From Campylobacterota bacterium (GTDB lineage Bacteria; Campylobacterota; Campylobacteria; Campylobacterales; Sulfurimonadaceae), in contig JAADDU010000065.1 in the NCBI GenBank assembly GCA_013153755.1, positions 1 to 8,780 of the forward strand: a stretch of DNA of 8,780 nt. Direction: 5' to 3'. The translations under genes and the position numbers were made by a program. The stretch's first letter is position 1. The number at the start of each line of letters is the position of its first letter. Positions 1 to 6,422 of the stretch are shown here, piece after piece. The notes under the pieces are model-generated. The model was not told the DNA's origin. It did no database searches and was given only the letters and a program-made list of their open reading frames with translations.

Positions 1-830
1 TTTTAGGTAAGAACTCCATCATAGTTAAAAAGATAAAACTAGGAGATGAGATAAAAGATGAAAACTCATCATCACTACCTCTTGGTTTTGCTATAGCTCT
101 TTTAGAAGATGGTGATGGGATTATAGATATAGATATGCCAGTAGAAGGTAATGTTGATGATCCAGATTTTAAGTATGGAGCTTTACTTTGGAAAACATTT
201 GCTAACTTGATAGTAAAAGCAGTAGCTTCACCATTTAAATTTTTAGGTTCTATGATGGGTATAAATGGGGATGAGTTAGAGTATGTTGAATTTGAAAAAG
301 GGTTGACAAATATACTTCCACCTGAGAGAGAAAAACTTGATAAGATAGTAAAACTAATGATAAAAAGACCAAAAATCAACCTTTCTATAACTCCTCAGTA
401 TGATGAAGTGCAAGATGCATGGGTTTTAAAGCAACAAAAATTGACTAAAATGATTATGCAAAAAAGTGGTGTTAAAAATACAAAAGAGCATCAAAATGTT
501 ATGAGCATAGATATACTAGAAGATATATATCACTCTTTAGCACCAAAAGAAAGTCTATCATCTATAAAAAAAGAACTAGCTAAAAAATATAGTGGAGAAA
601 TTTTAAATAGATTTTACTTAAATGAGCTTATAGGTAGATCTACAAAACTTCAAAATCTAACACCAAATGAGCTTATATTATTAGCAGAAAAAAGGGTTGC
701 GCTTATAAGAGAGTATCTAGTTGAGAATGGTGGGATAAAAACAGATAGAATCCAGATAGAAAAAACAAAGCTTATATCTAAAGATAAAGAGAATTGGGTT
801 AAAACTAAATTAGAAGTGCTAATCAAATAA
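1..830 (+). CDS. DUF748 / AsmA-like envelope protein, C-terminal part (5' end outside window)
   Basis: The reading frame is open from the window edge (first full codon at position 3) to a TAA at 828-830, so about 275 C-terminal residues are visible. The ATG at 135 is internal, because recognisable family sequence continues upstream of it. The stretch LPLGFAIALLEDGDGIIDID, then PVEGNVDDPDFKYG, then the helix ending in ASPFKFLGSMMG and a later KRPKINLSI segment follow the conserved C-terminal pattern of DUF748 proteins. These are large AsmA-superfamily proteins of the Gram-negative envelope, generally thought to bridge the periplasm and take part in lipid or outer-membrane homeostasis; the exact role of this one is unknown. 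The last 45 residues (VALIREYLVENGGIKTDRI) resemble the OmpA-like ending often seen in this family. The next gene has its own promoter, so this is probably the end of its transcription unit, although no terminator is visible. Family assignment is fairly sure; function is inference. Confidence 0.85.
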   Translation, partial: LGKNSIIVKKIKLGDEIKDENSSSLPLGFAIALLEDGDGIIDIDMPVEGNVDDPDFKYGALLWKTFANLIVKAVASPFKFLGSMMGINGDELEYVEFEKGLTNILPPEREKLDKIVKLMIKRPKINLSITPQYDEVQDAWVLKQQKLTKMIMQKSGVKNTKEHQNVMSIDILEDIYHSLAPKESLSSIKKELAKKYSGEILNRFYLNELIGRSTKLQNLTPNELILLAEKRVALIREYLVENGGIKTDRIQIEKTKLISKDKENWVKTKLEVLIK

Positions 831-851
831 TTTGACAAATCTTTAAATAAG

Positions 852-864
852 TTTTTGCTATAAT
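852..864 (+). promoter_or_regulatory. Extended -10 promoter of the YeiH-like transporter gene
   Basis: TTTTTGC followed by TATAAT (859-864) is a consensus extended -10 (TGn-TATAAT) behind a T-run, the usual housekeeping promoter form in Campylobacterota, where the -35 box is weak or absent. Transcription would begin near 871, leaving a leader of about 23 nt. The ribosome site AAGG at 883-886 sits 7 nt before the ATG at 894. A TTGACA at 832-837 is 21 bp from the -10, too far to serve as its -35. Confidence 0.7.
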
Positions 865-893
865 TAAAACTGAATTAATTATAAGGTTAAGTT

Positions 894-1958
894 ATGGCAT
901 TTTCAGCACAAAACAGAAAAGGAACCATAAGTGGTATCATATTTGTTGCTATTTTCGCATCAGCAGCAACTATGATAGCAAATATCGGTTTTATGAAAGC
1001 GTTGGGGATTTCTCCTCTTGTTATAGGTATAGTTATGGGTATCTTCTATGCAAACACTCTGCACAATCACATCCCAAGTGAGTGGGGAACAGGTATAACA
1101 TTTAGTGGTAAAAAGATACTTAGATTTGCCATAGTTTTTTACGGTTTTCGTATAACATTTCAACAGATTGCAGATGTTGGTATAGAAGGTTTTTTAGTTT
1201 CTCTTATCATGTTGAGTTCTACATTTTTACTAGGAACTTATTTAGGACATAAAATATTTAAGATGGATAGAGATACTGCTATGCTTACAGCTTCAGGAGC
1301 ATCCGTATGTGGTGCAGCAGCAGTGTTAGCAACTGAACCTGTACTAAAAGCAGAGGGTCATAAAACTGCTGTAGCTGTTTCTATGGTTGTTTTGTTTGGT
1401 ACTATTTCTATGTTTTTATACCCTGTACTTTATGCATCTATCATAGAACCAGCAACAGGCTTTTTACATATGAGTACACAAGAGTTTGGTATCTATGTAG
1501 GTGGAACTATCCACGAAGTTGCTCAAGTTGTTGCAGTTCCAGCTTCTATCATGGGTGCACCTCAAGAGATGGCAAACTCAGCAGTTATAGTTAAGATGAC
1601 AAGAGTTATCATGATAGCACCTATGCTTATAGTTTTAGGACTTTATCTTTCATATAGTGCTAAAAAGAGTGGTAGTGTTGGAGGTGGTGTTAAGCTTGTT
1701 ATACCTTGGTTTGCAGTGTATTTCATCGGTATGGCAGGATTTAACTCACTGCATCTAGTTCCTGAATCTGTAGTAAGTGTTATAAATGAGATAGATACAT
1801 TTTTACTTACTATGGCTATGACTGCCCTTGGTATGGGAACTATATTTGCTAAGTTTAAAGGTTTAGGACTTGCTCCACTTTATACAGCTGGTAGTATGTT
1901 TGTATGGCTTGTTGTTGGTGGTTTTTTAGTTACAAAGTTTGTTGTAACAACATTTTAA
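894..1958 (+). CDS. YeiH/UPF0324 family membrane transporter (putative sulfate exporter family)
   Basis: This 354-residue polytopic inner-membrane protein is of normal family length. Hydrophobic segments fill nearly the whole chain, roughly ten membrane helices. Family hallmarks are the SGASVCGAAAVLATEPVL stretch at about 134-151, GGTIHEVAQVVAV at 203-215 and MTALGMGT at 309-316. The family is named UPF0324/YeiH; in databases it is labelled a putative sulfate exporter, but substrate evidence is thin, and I infer only that it moves a small anion or sulfur compound. The ATG at 894 is supported by AAGG 7 nt upstream and the short leader after the promoter at 852-864. It appears to be monocistronic: a further -10 box follows within 30 nt of its stop. 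No truncation or missing segment is evident. Confidence 0.9.
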   Translation: MAFSAQNRKGTISGIIFVAIFASAATMIANIGFMKALGISPLVIGIVMGIFYANTLHNHIPSEWGTGITFSGKKILRFAIVFYGFRITFQQIADVGIEGFLVSLIMLSSTFLLGTYLGHKIFKMDRDTAMLTASGASVCGAAAVLATEPVLKAEGHKTAVAVSMVVLFGTISMFLYPVLYASIIEPATGFLHMSTQEFGIYVGGTIHEVAQVVAVPASIMGAPQEMANSAVIVKMTRVIMIAPMLIVLGLYLSYSAKKSGSVGGGVKLVIPWFAVYFIGMAGFNSLHLVPESVVSVINEIDTFLLTMAMTALGMGTIFAKFKGLGLAPLYTAGSMFVWLVVGGFLVTKFVVTTF

Positions 1959-1981
1959 TAAAACTATTTAGGAAAAAATTA

Positions 1982-1987
1982 TATAAT
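1982..1987 (+). promoter_or_regulatory. -10 box of the operon starting at 2012
   Basis: TATAAT follows an A/T-rich run in the 53-nt gap after the transporter gene. Transcription would start near 1994, giving a very short leader that contains a strong Shine-Dalgarno (A-run plus GGAG, 2001-2004). No TGn extension is present, so this is weaker than the promoter at 852-864. It is the only promoter-like site seen before the run of overlapping genes to 5895. Confidence 0.5.
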
Positions 1988-2011
1988 TGAGCTAAAAAAA
2001 GGAGTTTAAAG

Positions 2012-2479
2012 GTGTCGCATCTACCAACTACACTAAACTCCTTTTGGCTTTGGAGAGAAGTCTCTTCAAAGCTTGGTGTCTCAAATCCAGCCTATAAATA
2101 CTGGAAAAACACACCAAATATGAAATTAAATAACAAATATATCTTTATCCAAAAAAACACCCTTCCAAAAAAACATGAGTATGTTGAAAATATTTTAACG
2201 GACTTATCTGGTTTTTTACCCATAAAATATGCTTCAGATAGACTTCATGTTAATGAACATATATTTTCTTATGAAAAAATGAAACTCTATAAAGAGTTTG
2301 AGTATAAGTTTGTAGAGGATGTAAAGTTTGTAAATATTAAAAGATTTTTCACAGAGTTTGGTATAAAAGTTTCTAAAGACTCCATCATCCAATTAGGTCG
2401 CATAAAAGACTTAGAGTTTAGTTCATCTTCAACTTTTTATAACTTGAAAAATGATTATGGAATCATGGTTTATGAATAG
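2012..2479 (+). CDS. Hypothetical protein with HTH-like N-terminus
   Basis: This is a 155-residue soluble protein that I do not recognise. Its GTG start is well supported by GGAG at 2001-2004, 7 nt upstream, and by the -10 box at 1982-1987. Residues 14-31 (WREVSSKLGVSNPAYKYW) fit the pattern xEVxxxLGVSxxxxxxW of MerR/excisionase-like helix-turn-helix segments. A second stretch at about 106-125, running into FGIKVSKDSII, could be another such helix pair. There are no cysteines, no signal peptide and no membrane segment. Its last 8 codons overlap the following TPR gene region, so it is probably cotranscribed with the TPR/rnhA/rnc/aroC genes. A DNA-binding or structural adaptor role is only a guess; the HTH resemblance is to a short pattern, not a recognised family. 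Confidence 0.75.
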   Translation: MSHLPTTLNSFWLWREVSSKLGVSNPAYKYWKNTPNMKLNNKYIFIQKNTLPKKHEYVENILTDLSGFLPIKYASDRLHVNEHIFSYEKMKLYKEFEYKFVEDVKFVNIKRFFTEFGIKVSKDSIIQLGRIKDLEFSSSSTFYNLKNDYGIMVYE

Positions 2480-3518
2480 TCTTTTTATAGAATTTAGAGA
2501 CCCTCTTTTTGGGATAATTGTTTTCTTTGTTCTCATATTTATGATTACATTTTTATCTTATTGGTGGGCTAGGTTTAAAACAAAAGAAGACCACAAACAC
2601 CTTGATAAGTTTTTAAAACAGTTTAGCTCTCTCCCAACTCAAAATGAGTTAAAGATTCTCGTAACAAGAGGCGAATTTAGTGAAAAATCTTGGTTACTAC
2701 TTGCTCGTTCATACTTTATAAATGGTGATTATGAAAAAAGTATAGAGATATATCTTGAGCTTTTAAAAGTTGGAGATAAATCAAACTATAGAGATATACT
2801 TTTTTTACTTGGAAAAACTTACTTTAAAGCAGGTTTTTTACAACGTGCCAAAGAGATTTTTTTAAAGATACTTCAAAACAACCCCCGTACGCCACAAGCC
2901 TTAAACTACTTACTGCTTGTATATGAGCAGATGAGAGAGTACAAATTAGCTTTAGAGGTGCTAGAACCATTAGATGAGTTAGATAAAGATATACACATAG
3001 ATAGCATATATTTAAAACTTTTAGCTCTTTTAAATCAAACAACTATAACACAAGAACAAAAGACACAAAAAGTTATAGAGTTTTATGAATCTAACCATGA
3101 ACTTACATATATGGTTTTTGAGTATCTATTTCGTATAGATGCACATGTGGCTTGGGAAAACTTTGATAGTTCAAAGAGTGAAGTTTTAACAGATATACTT
3201 TGGCGTATAGATAAAAAAGATTTAGATTTGGATATAATCACAAAAAATGGCTATCTAAGAGAATTATATACAGCTAGAGGGGATGTAAATCTTGCTATAG
3301 GTAGTTCTGTATTTGAGTTTGATGTTCTCATAAACCTTAGTAAGAGTGCAAATGCAACGATTAGTTTTGAGTATGTTTGTGACAACTGTAAGGTTACTTT
3401 CCCTTTTGCTTTTCATAGATGCAGTGGTTGTCATGCTATAAATACATCAAGAATAGAGATGAGTTTAGTAAAAGATTATTATAAGGATTTTAGTGAAGAA
3501 AATAACTCTTTTCAGTGA
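2472..3518 (+). CDS. Membrane-anchored TPR protein with C-terminal zinc-ribbon (LapB-like architecture)
   Basis: The protein has 348 residues from the ATG at 2472; in-frame ATGs at 2457 and 2451 would add 5 or 7. I prefer 2472 because GGAA at 2459-2462 is the only ribosome-site-like sequence, because it leaves a short overlap with the previous gene, and because it puts the membrane helix near the N-terminus. One helix (about residues 12-32, FGIIVFFVLIFMITFLSYWW) is followed by at least three TPR units between about 70 and 170. The C-terminus has two CxxC pairs at C303/C306 and C317/C320, ten residues apart, as in a rubredoxin-type metal knot. N-terminal anchor, TPRs and C-terminal rubredoxin-like knot is the layout of LapB/YciM, which in enterobacteria regulates LPS synthesis through FtsH and LpxC. 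Whether this protein does the same is inference; sequence between the domains is too divergent to name it. The gene ends 26 nt inside rnhA. C. jejuni has a TPR protein in the same place (from memory). Confidence 0.82.
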   Translation: MNSLFIEFRDPLFGIIVFFVLIFMITFLSYWWARFKTKEDHKHLDKFLKQFSSLPTQNELKILVTRGEFSEKSWLLLARSYFINGDYEKSIEIYLELLKVGDKSNYRDILFLLGKTYFKAGFLQRAKEIFLKILQNNPRTPQALNYLLLVYEQMREYKLALEVLEPLDELDKDIHIDSIYLKLLALLNQTTITQEQKTQKVIEFYESNHELTYMVFEYLFRIDAHVAWENFDSSKSEVLTDILWRIDKKDLDLDIITKNGYLRELYTARGDVNLAIGSSVFEFDVLINLSKSANATISFEYVCDNCKVTFPFAFHRCSGCHAINTSRIEMSLVKDYYKDFSEENNSFQ

Positions 3519-3921
3519 TGGTAGTGCTTTAGGTAACCCTGGTCCTGGTGGATATGGCGTTATACTTAGGTATGGAGATAAAGAGAGAGAACTCTCTGGT
3601 AGAGAGGCTCATACAACAAACAACAGGATGGAACTATTAGGTGCTATAGAGGGGCTAAGAGCTTTAAAAGAGAGTTGCGAAGTTGAGATAATCTCAGACT
3701 CATCTTATGTTGTTAAAGGTATAAATGAATGGTTAGCAAACTGGATAAAAAAAGACTTTAAAAAAGTCAAAAACCCAGACCTATGGAGAGAGTATATAAA
3801 GGTTTCAAAACCACATAAGGTAAAAGCTACTTGGGTAAGGGGACATGATGGACATGAAGAAAATGAAAGGTGTGACAAGCTCGCAAGAGATGAAGCACAA
3901 AAAGCAAAAGATTTGTTATAG
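3493..3921 (+). CDS. rnhA: Ribonuclease HI
   Basis: RNase HI cleaves the RNA strand of RNA-DNA hybrids, removing Okazaki primers and R-loops in the cytoplasm. The 142-residue protein is slightly shorter than the 155-residue E. coli enzyme and keeps the whole active site: D9 (FSDGS), E47 (NNRMELL), D69 (SDSSYV) and D128 (ERCDKLA), plus the flexible histidine H118 in RGHDGHEENERCD. The basic protrusion around W80-K93 (NEWLANWIKKDFKK) is also present. The start is GTG at 3493 with AAGGA at 3483-3487, 5 nt away; it lies inside the end of the TPR gene (26-nt overlap), which suggests coupled translation. The rnc ribosome site overlaps its TAG stop. Nothing is missing or odd. Confidence 0.97.
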   Translation: MKKITLFSDGSALGNPGPGGYGVILRYGDKERELSGREAHTTNNRMELLGAIEGLRALKESCEVEIISDSSYVVKGINEWLANWIKKDFKKVKNPDLWREYIKVSKPHKVKATWVRGHDGHEENERCDKLARDEAQKAKDLL

Positions 3922-3930
3922 GAGTTTAAG

Positions 3931-4611
3931 ATGAACAAGAGCATAGAAACTTTAGAAAATGATTTAGGATATGAGTTTAAAGATAAAAAGCTCATTATCG
4001 AAGCGCTGACACACAAAAGTTATAAACAGCCCTACGATAATGAGCGACTAGAATTTTTAGGAGATGCAGTACTTGACTTGGTTGTTGGGGAATATCTGTT
4101 TAAAAAGTTTAGAAAATCTGATGAGGGAAAACTCTCAAAGATAAGAGCATCACTAGTAAATGAAACAGGCTTTCATAAACTAGCAAAAGCATTAAATCTC
4201 GGAGAGTATATACTACTCTCAAATGCAGAAGAGAACAATGGTGGACGGGAAAAGTCATCACTACTATCAAATGCTTTTGAGTCGGTTATGGGAGCTATTT
4301 ACCTTGAAGCTGGACTAGAAGAAGTTCAAAGAATCTCTATAGCACTGATAGAAAAAAATCATAAAGAGATATCCTTAGATTCATTATTTAGTGATTTTAA
4401 AACATCACTTCAAGAGCTAACACAAGCTAGATTTGGAGTAACTCCAGAGTATAGAGTAGTAGCCTCTCGTGGACCTGACCATCTAAAAGAGTTTGAAGTT
4501 GCAGTTTTTATAGAAGATAAAGAGTATGCAAGAGCGATAGGAAAAAGTAAAAAGATAGCTCAACAAGAGAGTGCAAAGATAGCTCTTGAGTTATTAAAGA
4601 AGGAAAAATAG
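3931..4611 (+). CDS. rnc: Ribonuclease III
   Basis: RNase III cuts double-stranded RNA, including rRNA precursors and structured mRNAs. The 226-residue protein is of normal length. The endonuclease domain (about 5-145) carries the signature [14 protein letters not shown] with E41 and D45, E65 in SDEGKLS, and E117 in [12 protein letters not shown]; the double-stranded-RNA-binding domain spans about 152-225 and ends in the usual [16 protein letters not shown]. Residue numbering happens to match E. coli. The position of catalytic D114 of the E. coli enzyme is Asn here (N114), a substitution I believe occurs in other bacterial RNase IIIs, so activity is still expected. AGGAG at 3920-3924 precedes the ATG by 6 nt. 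Its stop shares one base with the aroC start (TAGTG), so the two are probably translationally coupled. Confidence 0.97.
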   Translation: MNKSIETLENDLGYEFKDKKLIIEALTHKSYKQPYDNERLEFLGDAVLDLVVGEYLFKKFRKSDEGKLSKIRASLVNETGFHKLAKALNLGEYILLSNAEENNGGREKSSLLSNAFESVMGAIYLEAGLEEVQRISIALIEKNHKEISLDSLFSDFKTSLQELTQARFGVTPEYRVVASRGPDHLKEFEVAVFIEDKEYARAIGKSKKIAQQESAKIALELLKKEK

Positions 4612-5684
4612 TGAACAGTTTTGGAATGAAGTTAAGATTTTCAACATTTGGGGAGAGTCATGGGAAAGCTTTGGGGTGTATCTTAGATGGTGTTCCAGCA
4701 GGTCTTGAGATAGATGAAGAGTATATCCAAAGTGAGCTTGACCGTAGAAAACCAGGGAAAAGTGAGTTTGAAACAGCTAGAAAAGAAGCAGATGAAGTTG
4801 AGATACTAAGTGGTGTGTTTGAGGGGCTTAGTACTGGTACACCTATTGCGATGGTCATCTACAACACAAACCAAAAATCTCGTGATTATACAAACATAAA
4901 AGATGTTTTTCGCCCAGGTCATGCAGACTTTACATACTTTCACAAATACGGCTTAAGAGATTATAGAGGTGGTGGTAGAAGTAGTGCAAGAGAGACTGCT
5001 GCAAGAGTTGCTGCTGGGGCTATTGCAAAACTTATGCTTAAAAAACTTGGCATTGAGATACTAAGTGGTATAAGTGAAGTTGCAGGGATAAAAGCAGAAA
5101 CTTATAACTATGATAGTGCAAAAAGTAGCATTATCTATGCACTCGATTCTAAAGTTGAAGATGCTCAAAAAGAAGCCATACTAAAGGCAAAAAATGAACA
5201 CGATTCTGTTGGTGGTGTCTCAAGAGTTATAGCCAAAGGTTGCCCAGTTGGTTTAGGTCAACCACTCTACTATAAACTCGATGGTGTTTTAGCAGATGCA
5301 ATGATGGGAATCAATGCAGTTAAAGCAGTAGAGATAGGCGATGGTGTTTTAAGTGCTAGTGCTTTAGGCTCAACAAACAACGATGCTATAAGAAGTGATG
5401 GTTTTGAGTCAAACCATGCAGGTGGTATCCTCGGTGGTATAAGTAATGGCGAAGATATAGTTATGAATGTGTATTTTAAACCTACACCATCTATATTTAA
5501 AGAACAACACACCATAACTACTAAAGATGAAGAGGTAGATTTTGCACTAAAGGGCAGACATGACCCATGTGTAGCTATCAGAGGTACCATAGTTTGTGAG
5601 TCCATGATGGCACTTGTAATTGCAGATATGATACTTTTAAATATGGGCTCAAAAATGGAAGGTGTTGTAAAATACTATGCATAA
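4611..5684 (+). CDS. aroC: Chorismate synthase
   Basis: This enzyme converts 5-enolpyruvylshikimate-3-phosphate to chorismate, the last shikimate step before aromatic amino acids, folate and quinones; it needs reduced FMN. The 357-residue protein has all three family signatures: GESHGKALGCILDGVP (14-29, with catalytic H17), the loop FRPGHADFTYFHKYG (H103, H110) running into YRGGGRSSARETAARVAAGA, and GRHDPCVAIRG near the C-terminus. The GTG at 4611 is chosen because the resulting start MNSFG matches the typical beginning of the family, and because AAGGA at 4600-4604 lies 6 nt upstream; the ATG at 4626 would cut into this motif. The overlap TAGTG with rnc suggests coupling. The sequence is intact and ordinary. 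As a monofunctional bacterial form it should depend on a separate flavin reductase, which is not in the window. Confidence 0.97.
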   Translation: MNSFGMKLRFSTFGESHGKALGCILDGVPAGLEIDEEYIQSELDRRKPGKSEFETARKEADEVEILSGVFEGLSTGTPIAMVIYNTNQKSRDYTNIKDVFRPGHADFTYFHKYGLRDYRGGGRSSARETAARVAAGAIAKLMLKKLGIEILSGISEVAGIKAETYNYDSAKSSIIYALDSKVEDAQKEAILKAKNEHDSVGGVSRVIAKGCPVGLGQPLYYKLDGVLADAMMGINAVKAVEIGDGVLSASALGSTNNDAIRSDGFESNHAGGILGGISNGEDIVMNVYFKPTPSIFKEQHTITTKDEEVDFALKGRHDPCVAIRGTIVCESMMALVIADMILLNMGSKMEGVVKYYA

Positions 5685-5895
5685 TGATAAAACCTTGATA
5701 CATCTTTTAGTTGATAATGCTTATATAGAACAACTTATGCAAGAACTTCCAAAAGATAAAGTGGTGGTTGTAGAAGAAAGCTTCAAAGAGAATAAAAAGC
5801 TTTTTGAAGCTGAAGTACAAAACTATAAGAGTAATAACCTTAAAACTAAAGATTATTATGAAAGTATGAAAGATTTAGATAGTTGGTTAGAGTAA
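5677..5895 (+). CDS. Small acidic protein of unknown function (antitoxin-like shape)
   Basis: A 72-residue protein starts at an ATG overlapping the last two codons of aroC. The ribosome site is poor: GGAAGG at 5657-5662 is 14 nt from the start, so translation probably depends on coupling to aroC. The chain has a hydrophobic N-terminal part, then DKVVVVEESF at about 27-36, and a charged helical C-terminus ending DYYESMKDLDSWLE. It has no cysteines, signal or membrane segment. Its size and layout (short beta-rich start, long acidic helix) recall small antitoxins of ParD/RelB type, but no toxin gene follows: the next gene is convergent. I do not recognise the family. It is the last gene of the plus-strand run, and the 41-nt gap that follows holds no convincing terminator. 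Confidence 0.6.
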   Translation: MHNDKTLIHLLVDNAYIEQLMQELPKDKVVVVEESFKENKKLFEAEVQNYKSNNLKTKDYYESMKDLDSWLE

Positions 5896-5936
5896 AACAT
5901 TTAAAAAAGAACAACAAACCTATTGTTTTAGTGAGG

Positions 5937-6422
5937 TTATAGTTTAGCATACTTTGTAAATTTTTCTAAAATCATTTTTAATTTAGGCTCTATCCTTGTT
6001 TTACAAAAAGGTTTGCTAGGGTCTTTTTTATAGTAATTTAGATATTTTTCTTGGTTTAGTTTAAAACTTTCAAATGGATAAACTTTTGTTATAAGTGGTT
6101 TATCAAAATACATTTGCATATCTTTTAGTATATTTGTAGCCTTTTTATTCTGTATCTTGTTAAAAGTATATATAGCTGAACGATATTTTTGTCTAAAAGT
6201 ATGATTTGAGGTACTGTTATGTGTAAGAAGATGTACCTCTATGAGTATATCTAATGGAATTTTAGTAGTATCAAAGTGAACTATGACTGCTTCACTTGGT
6301 GTGGTGGCACCAAGGATGCTAGAGCTTATCCAACCTTGTTCCACTTTTTGTACACCTTTTAGTGTGTCAAATATGGCTTCCGTGCACCAATGACACCCAC
6401 CACCAAATGCGATTTTATGCAC
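5937..6422 (-). CDS. Divergent MsrA-type peptide-methionine (S)-S-oxide reductase, GCHWC variant
   Basis: The 161-residue protein has the MsrA fold signature from its first residues: FGGGCHWCTEAIFDTLKGV with C10 in the place of the catalytic cysteine of GCFWG. The retained family features are E44 in PSEAVIVHFD, YRSAIY at 80-85, NQEKYLNYY at 123-131, and a C-terminal C140 before RIEPKL that could act as a resolving cysteine. C13 creates a CxxC with C10. The usual GYAGG...NPTY segment is replaced by GWISS, so the substrate-binding tyrosine (Y82 of E. coli) is absent, and HDPT is replaced by HNST, changing the conserved aspartate to N69. It lacks a signal peptide and is probably cytoplasmic. The start is GTG, overlapping the stop of the upstream msr fusion by one base (TAGTG), so the two are likely one transcript. 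MsrA activity is likely but altered specificity is possible. Confidence 0.85.
   Translation of the reverse strand: MHKIAFGGGCHWCTEAIFDTLKGVQKVEQGWISSSILGATTPSEAVIVHFDTTKIPLDILIEVHLLTHNSTSNHTFRQKYRSAIYTFNKIQNKKATNILKDMQMYFDKPLITKVYPFESFKLNQEKYLNYYKKDPSKPFCKTRIEPKLKMILEKFTKYAKL

Noticed and set aside
832..837. TTGACA as a -35 box for the transporter promoter
   Set aside because: The gap to TATAAT at 859 is 21 bp, too long for a -35/-10 pair; the extended -10 explains the promoter without it.
3705..4016. Minus-strand frame across rnhA and rnc
   Set aside because: Antisense to two intact, recognised genes; serine/leucine/phenylalanine-rich shadow typical of AT-rich coding DNA.
5279..5352. Repeated CGATGGTGTTTTA within aroC
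   Set aside because: Both copies encode DGVL in the same frame; ordinary codon coincidence, not a repeat element.
5270..5605. Minus-strand frame of 111 codons inside aroC
   Set aside because: Antisense to conserved chorismate synthase sequence and without recognisable motifs.
5893..5930. Inverted repeats TAAAACA/TGTTTTA and AACAA/TTGTT as a terminator between the convergent operons
   Set aside because: Arms are short and A/T-only, the outer loop is 24 nt, and no U-tract follows the inner stem; chance is likely in such AT-rich sequence.
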